A stretch of DNA of 64,000 nucleotides. Origin: Litsea cubeba (lineage: Eukaryota > Streptophyta > Magnoliopsida > Laurales > Lauraceae). Shown here piece after piece: positions 1 to 11,510 of the stretch. The DNA is taken from positions 75,548,151-75,612,150 of the forward strand of contig CM022944.1 of assembly GCA_012931725.1 (NCBI GenBank). Reading direction: 5' to 3'. The notes under the pieces were generated by a model, which was given only the letters and a program-made list of their open reading frames with translations, did no database searches and had not been told where the DNA came from. The position numbers and the translations under genes are program-made. Positions within the stretch are counted from its first letter, which is position 1; each line of letters starts with the position of its first letter.

Positions 1-211
1 AATAACATTGGGGCTTCAAACAATACCTCCCCACTACAACCCATACCAATTTACCCAAATCTTTCATGGGTTTAAATGCATCATTACAGGTTCAATGCCT
101 TCAAATAAGAAGAGAAGGGATAGAGCTGAATTGGACTTGAGTATGGACTCGAAATGAATATGGAGAACAGTCCCACAATTCCCCTTATTTTGCAGTTCAT
201 CTCATTTCAGT

Positions 212-366
212 CCGATCGATCGGACTCATTGGCCGATCGATCGGTCCTGAAACGTTCTCAGTTATTTACAATCCGATCGATCGGACCTGATGGGCGATCG
301 ATCGGTTTCGAAACACTCTCAGTTATTTACAGTCCGATCGATCGGACCTGATGGGCGATCGATCGG
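212..366. repeat. 61-bp tandem repeat carrying paired palindromes
   Basis: The 12-bp palindrome CCGATCGATCGG, or a one-base variant, occurs six times as three pairs starting at 212/233, 273/294 and 334/355. The pairs recur every 61 bases and the spacer between pairs (containing CTCAGTTATTTACA) is also repeated. It lies inside the minus-strand LTR, downstream of the TATA box in the sense of transcription. Confidence 0.9.
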
Positions 367-1072
367 ACAGCGACGAATCTCAACCCATTTGGTTGAATTC
401 CTCTCTTGTCCAACTCCTATCCATTTCCTTTCTTTCCCCTTCTTCCAAACATAGCTTCATGAATATTTGGGTTCTTCCTTGACCTCCTCATCTCATCAAA
501 TCATCATTCAAAATCAATAGTACCAAACTATCAAGCATGATAAACCATTAAAACTATTAATGAAGATAAATCAAGATTTTGCATAAAACATGATAAACAC
601 ATGAGAATCATTTCATCCAGTTGCCTTGGGTCCAATGCAAATCAAATTGAGCTCTAATCACCTCTTAAGCCCACAATCAAACACCTATATAAAAACCCCC
701 AAATCCAACCCTAGAATATCAAAATCCAAGCAAAACAAAAATGAAATCTCCCAATAAATGAAATGGAGCTCCTCTAGGGCTAAACAAACAAGATTCTAAA
801 ACTTTTAGGAAGATCACTTATAAGGAAGTTCTTCAAAAAGCAAGGTGTTGTCCAAAGGAAGCCTTGAAGTGGGCGGTTTTCTTTGAAAATGGTGTCAAGA
901 TGAAGCCCTTGAGACGAGGAAGAAGATTGTATCCTCTATTTTTCCATTAGCACTAGTTTGGTGGAAGATTGAAGATGAAAAAGCAAGAAAAGGCAAGGGA
1001 AAACCCTAGGGCTGGAAATCTCTTCTCCTTTTAGGGTTTTTGCCAGAAATGGAAAAATGAAGAAAAAGCTCT

Positions 1073-1082
1073 CTATATATAG
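1073..1082 (-). promoter_or_regulatory. TATA box of the partial LTR
   Basis: The minus strand reads CTATATATAG, about 510 bases from the LTR start at 1590, a typical distance for a short U3. Transcription would run left. Confidence 0.5.
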
Positions 1083-1590
1083 TAAGTGGGGATGGGGCCC
1101 ATAACTTAAAAGGCTTCTCGGGCTAAAAACATGGCCTTCGGGGCCTCAAACGAATTCGACGAAGAAGACAAAGTTGAAAGGAGAAATTTCTAGTTTCCAA
1201 AAAGTATATATTTTGCACATTTTGGTGACATTGAAATTGGTGCCCAGATTTTTGGATGAAAGGACCATTTTGCCCTCAAATTGCGAAAAGTCGGGTTTAG
1301 GGCTCTCAAATGGGAATGATGTCAACATGAAAGTTGTAGGGATTAACAAGATACGTCCAATGGGGTTAAAACACAATTTTTGGAAATCATCGGTAAACCC
1401 CCAATCTCACACAATTCGTAACAAGAACCCCCAAAGGGTCCCACAAGTAAAAAGGCTCTCCAAATTCCCCAAAGCTATTATAAAAGCTATTCTAATCCCC
1501 AAACTAATCCAAAAACTACTAAACACACTTAGAACTAAAGCACAACTTAATTAACTCTAATCGAGGTCTCTCGGGTCGGGGTCTTACAGT

Positions 1591-2754
1591 AGTTTCGCTA
1601 TGATGTAAAGAATAGAATGATGGATTGGGATTAATGTTTTTTGAGTATACATGACAGTGGCATACTGAGATGTGTAGATGATGGATTGGAATTCATACTA
1701 CTTTGAGATGTGTTCTTAAACCAGTTCAGCTATGTGTACTTATTTTTTAAAGTTAAATGAGTATACATGACAGTGAGATACTTGTTTTGTACTTTCAGCC
1801 CTAATATTTTTTTAATGGAATTTCTAGATGCTCTGGTATAAAGGAGAATTCAAGAATTTCTTGATACCGGTGCAAGATGTCGTTTGGTGGGTTCACAAAC
1901 GGTTTTCACAATGTTCTTAGTTTTCCTGGCCAAATAAGCCAAGAAAAATAGAAGCATAAGCCAAAGATATCAAACAGAAGAGATGCACAAATGCACAACA
2001 TCTAAATAATTTTGAGACAAAATGGTAGACTTGTCTTAACAATATGGAAAAGAAGAAAGAATGACATATCCTAACTTTTGTCAATGAAAAGGAGCTTCTT
2101 AACCATTTGGAAATACAACTAACCAATCAAAGAAGAAAAAAGGGGACTGAATCGATAAATTAACTCATCCACTAAGTATGACAAGGGTTCTTCACAAGTA
2201 GAAGGATGAAAGAAGATGGAACAATAAAATCCCACGGGAATTCACAAGTAGAAATGGAGAGATGAAACGGAGTTTTGAATTCGTGGTGAAACTGTGCTTT
2301 GTGTTTGGGTTGGAAGGAGTAATCTTGCAATATCCTATGGTAATAGGATATCTCATTGTGTGATATCTTACATCCATAGGATATCCTACAGCCATAGGAT
2401 ATCACACGGTTAAGGGTAAAATCGCCACTTTCATAATGTTCTTATGTATTCGAACAATTGTGCGGAAATTATAGATTTTTCCAACAGTTCTTGAGCAAAT
2501 ATCGGATTTAAGGGTTGTCGTACGATAATTATCCAATAATTAATTATTTTAGGCCCCAATGATCTCTTTTGCACATACCCACGGTGACTCTAACCATGCA
2601 ATAATTCTTGTAAAAATAAGAAATAAAGGTCTAGCCAAGCATTCCATATATCTTAAGAAAAGAGAACATCAAAGAGTGTGCAGCGCTTGATATTCATTAT
2701 AAATTATTCCTCTCCATTAAATTGCTAAATACATGAACTATTAATCATGTCTAC
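1591..2754. other. Non-coding gap with a GGATATCC-type repeat cluster
   Basis: No reading frame with recognisable protein similarity. Between about 2328 and 2403 the words TAGGATATC and GATATCCTA, built on a GGATATCC palindrome, occur four to five times, which looks like the palindrome clusters inside the LTRs of this window. The stretch may be a decayed LTR, but no LTR edges were found. Confidence 0.4.
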
Positions 2755-3278
2755 TGAGTGGGGATATTTTCAAAGATACCGAGATTACATTAGCTTCGGT
2801 AATGATACCAGCTAATCATGTCTCGACCTTGGCCACGCGCACCTCGGCAATCGTACCAGGGCGCCAACCGAGATCAAGGTCGCTCCCGACCACAGTCATT
2901 CATGACCTCGCCATCATGTCCTGGCCTCGGTCACGCATCTCGGCAATGGTGCCAGATGGCTAGTCGAGACAGACACTAACAACCGAACTACTACGGAAGC
3001 TCAACCGCGTCATGGGACGTGTGATAAGATAAAGGCATACGCAAGTAGGGTTGATAAGCCATCTTGCCACCCATAGCCCCGAACATTTCAGCGTCCACAG
3101 CTCCTAAGGCCCAGAGTAGGGCCCGACGGGACAGGATGGGCCGTGATGGGACTGTTATTTAATGCAGACTGGGCTGATGAGGTCACGTCTTGGGGGTCAC
3201 CCTCCACAGTCGGTTCTATTCTTTTATATATAGAGGACCCAATCCCAAATACAAGGTATGCTGTGCATAACATACAAC

Positions 3279-6200
3279 TGTAAGGACCGTGACCTTATTG
3301 GGTCAGTTGGGCTCAAAACCCGGCCTGTTGACCCATTTATTATTAATTTTTTTATTTAATTCTATTTTAGATATTTAAGTAGGTTTAGATCATGAACGAG
3401 TTTCTTTTAGCATTAAAATAGTGTCTGCGAAGTTTCATGCGATTCCGAGTTCGTTTGATCATAGTAGGGAAAAGTTTGCAATTTAGGGAAAATTTAGTGT
3501 TTTTCCGAAATATTCCAAACACCATGACTTCTGGGTTCGTTGGAAATGTCTCGTCACGCTGATCATCTTTGGCTCTTGGCTCATCGCGATCCGACAATCA
3601 GAAACCCTTCAAGTGGTCCATTCATTCACCAGACCCACTTAAGGGCAAACTTGTCTTTTCTTCTTCTCTTCTTCTTTGACCTAATCTTAACCCTAATCCC
3701 ATTCTCATTTCTGCAATGAAGCTATAGCAGCCTCTCCTTCTTCCTCTTCGTTTTCTCAAGCGCAGAGTTTTTGGGAGAGATCATCTCGAAGAACCGAACC
3801 ACACATCTTCTTCCTCTCGATCTTCTCTTTCCGTTGGTTCTAGTTTGGTAAGATTTCCCTCACACTCATCTTTCAATCATCTTCCCTTTTGGTTAGATTT
3901 AGGTTTGATCTTGATATTTTCCTCTCTTTTCTTCTCCTTGACGTTTTAGGGTACGTTTGGTTGGGTTAGATTCGTGGATTTCGTGATAGAAAGCTTTTCC
4001 TCAAGTTTTGCCCAATTTCCAATATTCTTCTTCATTGAGACAAGTAGATATGCAAATTATAATTCATATGTCTGTATTGTTCTTATTGATTTAGCTATGC
4101 TTCTTGTTAGGTTTCCCGTAATTCCAAGCATGATTTAATATAAATTGGAAATTTATATGCTAGTTTAGGTTTTTGGGAAAATTGGATTGAAATGGATAAA
4201 TTAATGATATTGGGCTGTTTAGAATTTGTTTATTTGATTCAATGGAATGGAATGGATTGTTGGGAGAGTAGGAGGCTCTATTTTATGCAGGTTGTAGCCT
4301 TTGGAAAGGCTTGGAAATGGAGGAAAACGAATTAGGGCAGAAGAGTTTCAGAACCGTACAAATTCCATACTGTTGGTTCAGTGTCGGTTCACGTCGGTCA
4401 ACCGACACCATCACATTGGTCAGCCAACACTGACCTCGGTCCAAATTCCAGAGAGCGACGAAATCTAGAAAATTGTACGCAATGAACATCGGTCAACTCT
4501 CAGTTCAGTGTCGGTCAACTGACATCAGGGTGTCGGTCAGCCGAGCTCAGTTCAGTAAGAAAACCAGAGAGCCATATTTGGCCTGTTGAACGCCGGTCAG
4601 CCGACACCTTAGCATCGGTCAGCCGACACTGTTCTCGATTCCAAAACTAGAGAGTGAAAATTGGCTTATGTTCCATCTGTTAGCCCTCGATTCATGTCGG
4701 TGAACCGACACCATCACGTCAGTCAACCGACACCATCATGAGGGTCAGCCGAAATTGCCAATTTTCCTTTTTTTTTTCGGACTAAAACTGTAACTTAAGT
4801 TTGGGACTTAGATGCTGGAAACCTCTAACCTACTATCACATGACCATAAATGGGATTGAAATCGAAACACGTGGCTTGGTGTGAATTCGATGGATTGTTT
4901 AGGTATTCGTGTATTACGCATGGTCTAACCGAATGTATATGGAATTATTTCAATAGATGCTTATTATGATTGTATACCAAGGGATTTCCCTAAAAGCATC
5001 ATTGTTTCAATTTCCACATGTACTCTGATAGGACATGTCAGATATAGGGATGACAACACTTGCCTAGGATTGGATTGTAATTCTTCCTTGACTTGTGACT
5101 TGTATCCGTTGTTTATATTCCTTGTACACTCTCTTGGCATAAAATACTTAATTAACTATGAAACATAAATCCTTGTAGGATTTAGGACTTGGACCTGACT
5201 TAGAGTGTACCTTAGGAACCTTGTCTTATATTGATGAACATGACTGGCTAGTAATGAAAGGGATTATCACGTGGTTTGCTTGTCTTGTATTGTCTTGAAT
5301 GAGATAATCCTTATGATCATGTCATGTATATTGTACTAGCCAGACTTGCTTGTCTTGTTTGTCCTTGTGTCAACACCACTACTATTATTGTTTGCATATC
5401 ATGGCCATCTGTAGTTTGGGGTATTTATTGACGGGCCGGTTACTTGGTCGTCGAGGTTGGTAGTCGGCATTGGAAGGCGTCCATGGCATAGAATAGTTGG
5501 GAGCGGGCTTGGACCGTGCTGTTATTCACAGGATCGGGAGCTTGGATCCTGCTGAAGCTGGACTTTAGTATCAGTAGTCTTGCTTGGATTGTTACTAGTA
5601 CCCCGGGAGGTGGCTTGGACATCCTCGGAGTCTCCCTCTTGTTCTTGTTTTTACATTGCATGGATAGTGGTAATTGCTAGATGATTGCTAGGATCCCTGT
5701 TATTGTTTTTATTGATTATTATTCTCGCTTTATGCCTAGCTTCGCTTTCCTTGTGTTCATATGATCATGTACTTGTCATTATTCTATATTTGATGCATGT
5801 CATGTTTATTATGCTTTGCTTATCTATTGCTCAACATGTCGTTGACTCTGTTCCTTGGTGTGCAGACACCTCAGGCGAGTGCTACTATGAGGAACAGACC
5901 GGTGAGGAGATCCCATATGATCTCCAACTAGCAGAGGAGGAGCGAGAGTGGCGTACCGATGACGTAGAGTATCGTCATCACTCCCGGCATGAGAGCGATT
6001 CATTGGGACTTCACTAGATTTTACTTCTTCATTTATTATTCTATCGTTGGACCATTAATTTATTGACATCATGTTATTTTAAAAAGCCTTGGTTATTGGG
6101 ATGGCCTTTGTTAATACTTTAATTCCTGGATTAGTTTTATTATTTCCTTGTGCAACTTTAACTATTAATGAGTTTTCATTTCTTTGAAATTTAATATGCC

Positions 6201-6365
6201 TTAAATTGTATGAATTCAGGATTTCATTAATGTCTTGAGGCTTGAAATACAATATCCTCACAGCGGACTTACGATCTTTAGGACTAAAGGACAAAAATTT
6301 TAATTAGTCCTAAATTTCACTCCCAGATCCGGTTTATTCTCTAATCAGGTCCGGGGGACGTGACA
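3279..6365 (+). mobile_element. Chromovirus-like solo LTR (3.1 kb)
   Basis: It starts TGTAAGGACCGTGACC, ends GGGGGACGTGACA, and is flanked by ACAAC at 3274-3278 and 6366-6370. The sibling 3' LTR at 32199-32203 has a single ACAAC, giving the empty site. There is no internal domain or second LTR, so it is a solo LTR left by recombination. The ...ACGTGACA end is typical of plant Tekay/Del chromoviruses; that lineage call is inference. It contains a GGTCAACCGACA-type repeat cluster 1.1-1.5 kb from its start and a small acidic reading frame near its end (5685-6017) that I do not regard as a proven gene. Confidence 0.88.
4378..4755. repeat. Cluster of GGTCARCCGACA words in the solo LTR
   Basis: Variants of TCGGTCAACCGACACC, GGTCAGCCGACAC and ACTGACA occur about nine to ten times, each with an inverted GTCGG/CCGAC pair. 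The spacing is irregular. The position in the LTR corresponds to the 61-bp palindrome repeat of the LTR at 1-1590 and the GGCCGAGA repeat at 25020-25320. Confidence 0.85.
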
Positions 6366-6570
6366 ACAACCTTTTTACTATTCATCTGCACCCTACTACT
6401 TAGTCCCGAACTAACTTAGGCATTGGAGAGCGTTGCGCTAACTAGAGCCAATATCCTCTGACCTGCTACTCTCCCTTCCCTTGCAGGTTTCAGACATCTC
6501 TCCACCTTCGAAGAGGCTAAACCTCATCCTAATCCACCATTCCAAGTCCGTAATTTTTAAGCACTTACAA

Positions 6571-6588
6571 TTGGCGCCGTCTGTGGGA
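6571..6588 (+). other. Primer-binding site of the Tat element
   Basis: One base after the 5' LTR ends at 6569, the sequence TTGGCGCCGTCTGTGGGA begins. TGGCGCC... directly after an LTR fits a tRNA 3' end (CCA). I cannot name the tRNA with confidence. Confidence 0.8.
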
Positions 6589-6619
6589 AAGAACAAGTTC
6601 AAAAATCTTCCCAAGCACC

Positions 6620-8110
6620 ATGCCTCCGAGAGGTAAGAAGGGCGGAGAATCTTCAAAGAAATTACCACAGCCACCGGTAATCCCACCAGGGTTTATGTTG
6701 GTATTCCCACCTAATCCTCTGGACCCTCGCCAGAGGAGGGTGGGTGCAGAAGACATTCACACTTAGCCTGATACATCTTCACGGGATGAGAGAACACCTT
6801 CCCAGCGAGATAACCCCAGACCGGGGCCTTCCCAACGACCCCCATTGGATAATGGGAAGCACCCCACTGATGGCAACAGCGATGGAGGCTCTCATCTCAA
6901 GGATATCATACCCAAAAAGACGTTCAAGAAGAATATGGAGGTGATCGGTCTCCGCCGAGACCGGTTAGATGCTTATGGTTTCGATGATCTCGGTGGCTCT
7001 CCTTTCTCTCAGGAGGTCAGGGACTTTGCTCTCCCCGAAAGATTTAGCGTTTCGAGGTTTACCTTTTATGACGGGACCTCGGACCCAGCAACGCATCTCC
7101 GATACTTTACTTAGAAAAAGTCGGTCTGGGGGGATGAAGGTCACCTAAACTGTAGAGTTTTCTCCTCCAGTCTGGGGGACCTTCCACTGAGGTGCTATTG
7201 TGCACTTCCAGAAGAGTCAGTTTCAAACTGGCGGCAGCTCTTAAACTCCTTTCCGGAGAAGTTCCAAGCATATAAAATCATCCCCAAAGCTGACGAGGAA
7301 GTAATGGCTCTCAGAATGAGGTGGACTGAGAATATCACTCAGTTAGCCAAAATGTTCTGGACAATTTACAGCCGATCGAGGACTCCTCAGACGAGGTGGC
7401 GATCAAATCTTTCAAACATGCTCTACTACCAGGCAATGAGCTTCGAAAAGAATTGGTCCAATACCCCGTGGTCACGATGAAAACATTGATGGCCCGGGTA
7501 AACCAGTACGTCGAGCAAGAGGAAGACGAGCTCCAAGCTGAAGAGAACTTCGGCTTCTCTCACGAAGACCGAGCTTCCAAAAAGGAAAAGAAGTCATCTC
7601 GGAGGGATAAGACAAACCAAAATCAGGCTTCCACGAGCTCGGCGAGAGTCTCATTTCCCACCTCGGGAGGCGGCAAAAAGTTCAAACAGGCTCACCGAGC
7701 CAGAGAAGGACAGCCAGCCGCCACTGCATACAAGGCTGTCAACACTATCTTCAAGGAGTCAATTTATAAGCTCCTCGGCAAGATCAAGACACAACCATAC
7801 TTCCAGTGGCCGTAGCCCATGAAGGGTAACTCTTCCACCCGTAATCAGAGTAAGTTCTATTCCTATCACAAACAAAACGGGCATAGAACTAAAAGATTGC
7901 ATGTCCCTGAAGTCCCATCTTGAGAAACTTGTCAAGGATGGGCACTTGAAGAACTACATCAAGGATGAGGACAGACATGTGAACCGCGCTTAGTGCTGAC
8001 ACGACGATGATCAAGATAGCGATGAATCGAAAATAATAATAAATGTCATCCACCTGGCTTCCCCTCCACAAGGGAGTAACCAAGCCCGTGCCGAGGCTAG
8101 GAGGGCCTCA
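6620..8110 (+). pseudogene. gag: gag of the Tat element, broken
   Basis: The ATG at 6620 (MPPRGKKGGES) is the first in a good context after the PBS. The frame carries in-frame TAG stops at 6764 and 7112 and then shifts; gag sequence resumes in another frame at 7396-7815. Recognisable Ty3 gag pieces are GLRRDRLDAYGFDD and LPERFSVSRFTFYDGTSDP, followed by the capsid region. The C-terminal zinc knuckle is degenerate: YSYHKQNGHRTKRLH near 7860 lacks the expected first and last cysteines. In an intact element this protein would form the virus-like particle. The copy cannot make a full-length product. Confidence 0.8.
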
Positions 8111-8122
8111 CATGGCAAACAG

Positions 8123-8734
8123 GTGATGACAGCCGAGTTGGAGCCAGCTGCCAAGAAGGCTCGGAGAGAGAGACCCAAGATCTGGTTCTCAGATGAGGAT
8201 CTAGAAGGCGTTCAGCTCCCCCACAATGATCCACTGATCGTCACCCTAAAGTTGAAAAACTGCAAGGTGCAAAGGATTCTTGTGGATCCCGACAACTTTT
8301 CGGAGATTTTATACTTCGATGGCTTCAAGAAGATGGGTCTCAGAGAGGAAGATCTACAGGAAGCACTCACCCCACTGGTGGGTTTCAGCGCCAAACCTAT
8401 GTACCACAAGTGGAAGATCTCCCTCAAAGTCCAAGTTGAAGGCGCCACTTTGATAGCCGACTTCCAGGTGGTGGATGCACCGTCCCCTTACAATGCCATA
8501 ATGGGTAGGACCTGGCTGCATAATATGGAGGCAATACCATCCACCCATCACCGAAAACTCAAATTCCTGTTCGAAGACAAGAATGACAGAGTTGAGGTGG
8601 TCACGGTCAAAGGCAACCAGCAGATGGCCAAACAGTGCCTGATGGCCGTAGTACCTGGCGAGGAGGAGCCAAAACAGGTGCATATGGCCGAGCTGGAAGT
8701 CGAGCTGGATAATGTTGGCCGAGACCCGGAGTAG
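8123..8734 (+). pseudogene. Retropepsin (protease) region, active site lost
   Basis: An open frame of 203 codons in the place of a Ty3 aspartic protease. It has the LKNCKVQRILVD lead-in and the downstream YNAIMGRTWLH signature, where family members carry an ILGR-type motif. The catalytic Asp-Thr/Ser/Gly-Gly is replaced: the sequence reads VDPDNFSEIL where a D-x-G-S motif is expected. The GTG/ATG starts are irrelevant, because the domain is normally released from a polyprotein. The frame has survived although the enzyme must be inactive. Confidence 0.78.
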
Positions 8735-10135
8735 AAAAGCATTGAAGATCTAACCGTGATCAGGATCGACCCCCACGATCCTGAGAGGTACTTTTTGCTA
8801 GGAAGCCAGCTTACCGAGCTCGAGAGGTCCGAGCTCTTGAACTTCTTATTACATAACAAAGAGGTTTTTGCTTGGACCCCCATGAGATGCCTGGTGTCGA
8901 CCCCAAGATCATGTGCCACAAGCTGAATGTGGACCCAAAGCACAAGCCTGTAGTCCAAAAGGCTTGTAGGACAGGGGTCCCACAAACCGAATCCGTGATC
9001 GAGGAGGTCGAAAAATTGTTGGAGGCCAAGGCAATCAGAGAAGTCCAATATATGGATTGGCTGGTCAACACGGTGGTGGTCAAAAAGAAGACCGGGAAGT
9101 GGAGAATTTGCGTCGACTTCACCGATCTCAACAAGGCGTGTGTAAAAGACTAATTTCTGCTCCCAAAGATTGACCAGATGATCGACGCCACCGCCGGTCA
9201 CGACATGATGAGTTTCCTCGATGCTTACCAAGGTTACCACCAGATCCCAATGCATGGGCCTGACGAAGAGAAGACCGTGTTCATAACTCCTAGAGGCATC
9301 TACTACTATAAAGTGATGCCCTTTGGGTTAAAAAACGAGGGGGCAACTTACCAGAGGCTGGTAACCAAAATGTTTCAAGCCTAGCTCGGCAAAACAGTGG
9401 AGGTCTACATTGATGACATGGTTGTTAAGTCTAAAGAGTCATAAGACCACTTGGCAGACCTAAGTCAAGCGTTTGACGTCCTCAAGAGGTTCTGGCTCAA
9501 GCTAAATGCCTCTAAGTGCGCTTTTGGTGTCGGCTCCGGCAAATTCCTGGGAAGCCTGCTCACAAGGAGAGGGATTGAAGCAAATCCGGATTAGATCTCA
9601 GCAATCCAGGGAATACAGAGTCCGACAACGACAAAACAAGTTCAGAGGCTCACCGGCATGGCTGCCGCGCTCAACCGCTTCATCAGCCGAGCTTTAGACA
9701 AATACCGACTTTTCTTTAAGCTTTTGAAGAAAAGCCTGAGATTCCAATGGACTTCGGAGTGCGACCAAGCCCTATAAAAGCTCAAAGCCTATCTCACTTC
9801 ACCACCCCTGCTTTCAACTCCGAAACAGGGAGAAGTGCTTTACTTGTACCTAGCTGTCTTGGATCATGCAGTAAGCTCAGTGCTCGTCAGAGAGGAAGAT
9901 AGGCAGCAGCAGCCCATCTACTACACGAGCAAGATCCTTCTTGATGTCGAAACCAGGTACCTGCCAATGGAGAAACTTGTATTAGCACTCGTTAGTGCTT
10001 ATCGTAAACTCTCCCACTACTTCCAGACCTACACAATAATAGTTGTCACTGAGCATCAACTCAAGTCCCTTTTTCAAAAAGGCGGACTTCTCTGGGAGAG
10101 TATCAAAATAGGCCGTCGAACTGGGGCAGTTTGAT
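8735..10135 (+). pseudogene. pol: Reverse transcriptase and first RNase H, multiple stops
   Basis: The lead-in LLHNKEVFAW (about 8840) is followed by RT blocks WRICVDFTDLNKAC, FLDAYQGYHQIPM and YYYKVMPFGLKN, then the catalytic YIDDMVVKS near 9405. RNase H follows (PIYYTSKILLDVETRY...EKLVLALV, about 9910-10000). In-frame stops interrupt it near 9151, 9382, 9442, 9592 and 9774, and the frame changes around 8870. The YIDD box is intact, but the enzyme cannot be made. The domain order PR-RT-RH-INT places it in Ty3/gypsy rather than Ty1/copia. Confidence 0.88.
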
Positions 10136-10279
10136 ATCCAATATCAACCTAGAACGGCGATCAAAGCCCAAATTTTAGTTGACTTCATCGTAGAGTCCAT
10201 CTCTCCTAATTCGGCACCGAGCCCGCTCAACACCGAACTGGGGGGCAAAGGGAATGAGGACGAGGCCACCAAGACCGAA

Positions 10280-10738
10280 ATGCAAAAAGAGCGATCTTGG
10301 AAGCAGTTCCTTGATTCAGTATGGCAGGTCTTCGTCGACGGATCATCAACCTCCAAAAAGGCTGGCGCTGGCGTAGTCCTCCAATCTCCAGAAGGACTAG
10401 TCATCGAACAAGCCCTGACACTTGATTTCAAGGCATCTAACAAGGAAACAGAGTATGAAGCACTGATTACAGGGCTCAACGGCGCTAAAATCCTAGGGCC
10501 ACAACACTTGGTGGTCTTCAATGACTCCCAGCTGGTGACGAGCCAGTTGAATGGAGACTACCAAGCTCGTGACGATATGATGACATCCTACCTAGCTCAT
10601 GCAAAAAAGCTCCTCTCTCAATTCAAAAAAGTTGAAATCAAGCAGGTCGGCAGAGAATCCAATTCCCATGCCGACGCCCTCACCAACCTGGCTTCCGCTG
10701 TCGAAGCCGGGAGAAAAAGAATCGTTGAAGCGGAATAA
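10280..10738 (+). pseudogene. Second RNase H (aRH) of the Tat lineage
   Basis: An open 152-codon frame with a complete RNase HI-like core: VFVDGSS (first Asp), ETEYEAL (Glu), FNDSQLV (Asp) and SHADALTNLAS (His-Ala-Asp), in the family's order. It follows the ordinary RNase H of the element. Such a second, archaeal/host-like RNase H between RH and integrase is a published feature of Tat-lineage elements, and is the main reason for that assignment. The frame is intact across the domain although its neighbours are broken. It would have been part of the pol polyprotein, so its own start codon is not meaningful. Confidence 0.85.
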
Positions 10739-10859
10739 TTGGAGAAACTAAGCATAGAACTACACCCACCTCGACAAATTGTACATGTTAATCTCGGTCC
10801 GAGCTGGATGGACCCAATCATCTCGTACCTCAGAGACGATCAACTTCCTGAAGACAAAA

Positions 10860-11510
10860 ATGAAGCCCAGAAATCAGACTGAAAGCAGCTCGGTTTTGGC
10901 TTTCTCCAGAAGGCAAGCTTTATAGGAAGTCGTTTACTGGCCCCTACCTTCAATGTGTTCACCCAAGCAGAGTCCAAGACTTTCTCTACGAGATTCACGA
11001 AGGGATTTGCAGCAGCCATATTAGAGATCAGTCACTAGCATACTGGGCTATCAGCCATGATTACTGGTGGCCATACATGCAGAAAGATGCCCAACTATAT
11101 GCTAGGAAATGCGAGAAGTGCCAGAAATTCTCACACTCCCTTCATCAGCCAGCGCATGATCTGAGCCCACTCTCCAGCCATGACCATTTGCCCAATGGGG
11201 GCTGGACATTGTGGGGCCACTTCACCGAGCTCCAGGGAATAAGAGGTGGCTAACAGTAGCCACCGATTATTTCACTATATGGGTGGAAGGACATTATCAC
11301 AAGGTTTGGCATCCCACGAGCTTTGGTTTCGGACAATGGGACCCAATTCGATTCCAACCTCTTTAAAAACTTCTGCCAGGAACTCGGCATCAGGAACTAC
11401 TACTCCACCCCAGCCTACCCGCAATGCAGCAGTCAAGCTTAAATCTCCAACAAATTCGACGGACTCAAGAAGAGACTCGACCGAGCTAAGGGAAGATGGA
11501 TGGAAGAACT
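10860..11510 (+). pseudogene. Integrase, N-terminal and core part, broken
   Basis: A zinc-binding region is readable (DFLYEIHEGICSSHI ... YARKCEKCQKF, about 10980-11130). Core pieces ATDYFTIWVEG and ITRFGIPRALVSDNGTQF follow, but sequence between them is deleted and frames change. Stops lie near 11249 and 11440. At 11510 the frame is cut by the insertion of a solo LTR that duplicated GAACT. It continues at 13354. Confidence 0.82.

Larger units (their letters stand above)
1..1590 (-). mobile_element. Partial chromovirus-like LTR (start of LTR only)
   Basis: Read on the minus strand, an LTR-type start TGTAAGACCCCGACCCGAGA begins at 1590 and runs left out of the window. The same TGTRAGRMCC-type start opens the two solo LTRs at 3279 and 14261, whose ends are fixed by TSDs. 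A TATA box lies about 510 bases in and a 61-bp tandem repeat about 1.2 kb in, the same layout as those LTRs. No protein-coding frame is convincing. The far end is outside the window, so it is unknown whether this is a solo LTR or part of a complete element. Assignment to Ty3/gypsy chromovirus (Tekay/Del-like) is inferred from edge sequence and layout, not from any coding domain. Confidence 0.6.
2755..6569 (+). repeat. 5' LTR of the Tat element, split by a solo LTR
   Basis: Matches the 3' LTR at 31679-32402. It consists of 2755-3278 and 6371-6569, about 723 bases together, the same as the 724-base 3' LTR. The pieces are separated by a TG...CA insertion with duplicated ACAAC. The two LTRs differ at many positions (of the order of 10% by eye), so the element is old. 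Confidence 0.92.

Noticed and set aside
1174..1554. Plus-strand frame of 126 codons
   Set aside because: It lies antisense in the partial LTR, with no domain; not carried by the other chromovirus-like LTRs as far as can be seen.
8548..9255. Minus-strand frame of 235 codons across protease and RT
   Set aside because: A shadow of the plus-strand pol sequence; no domain on the minus strand.
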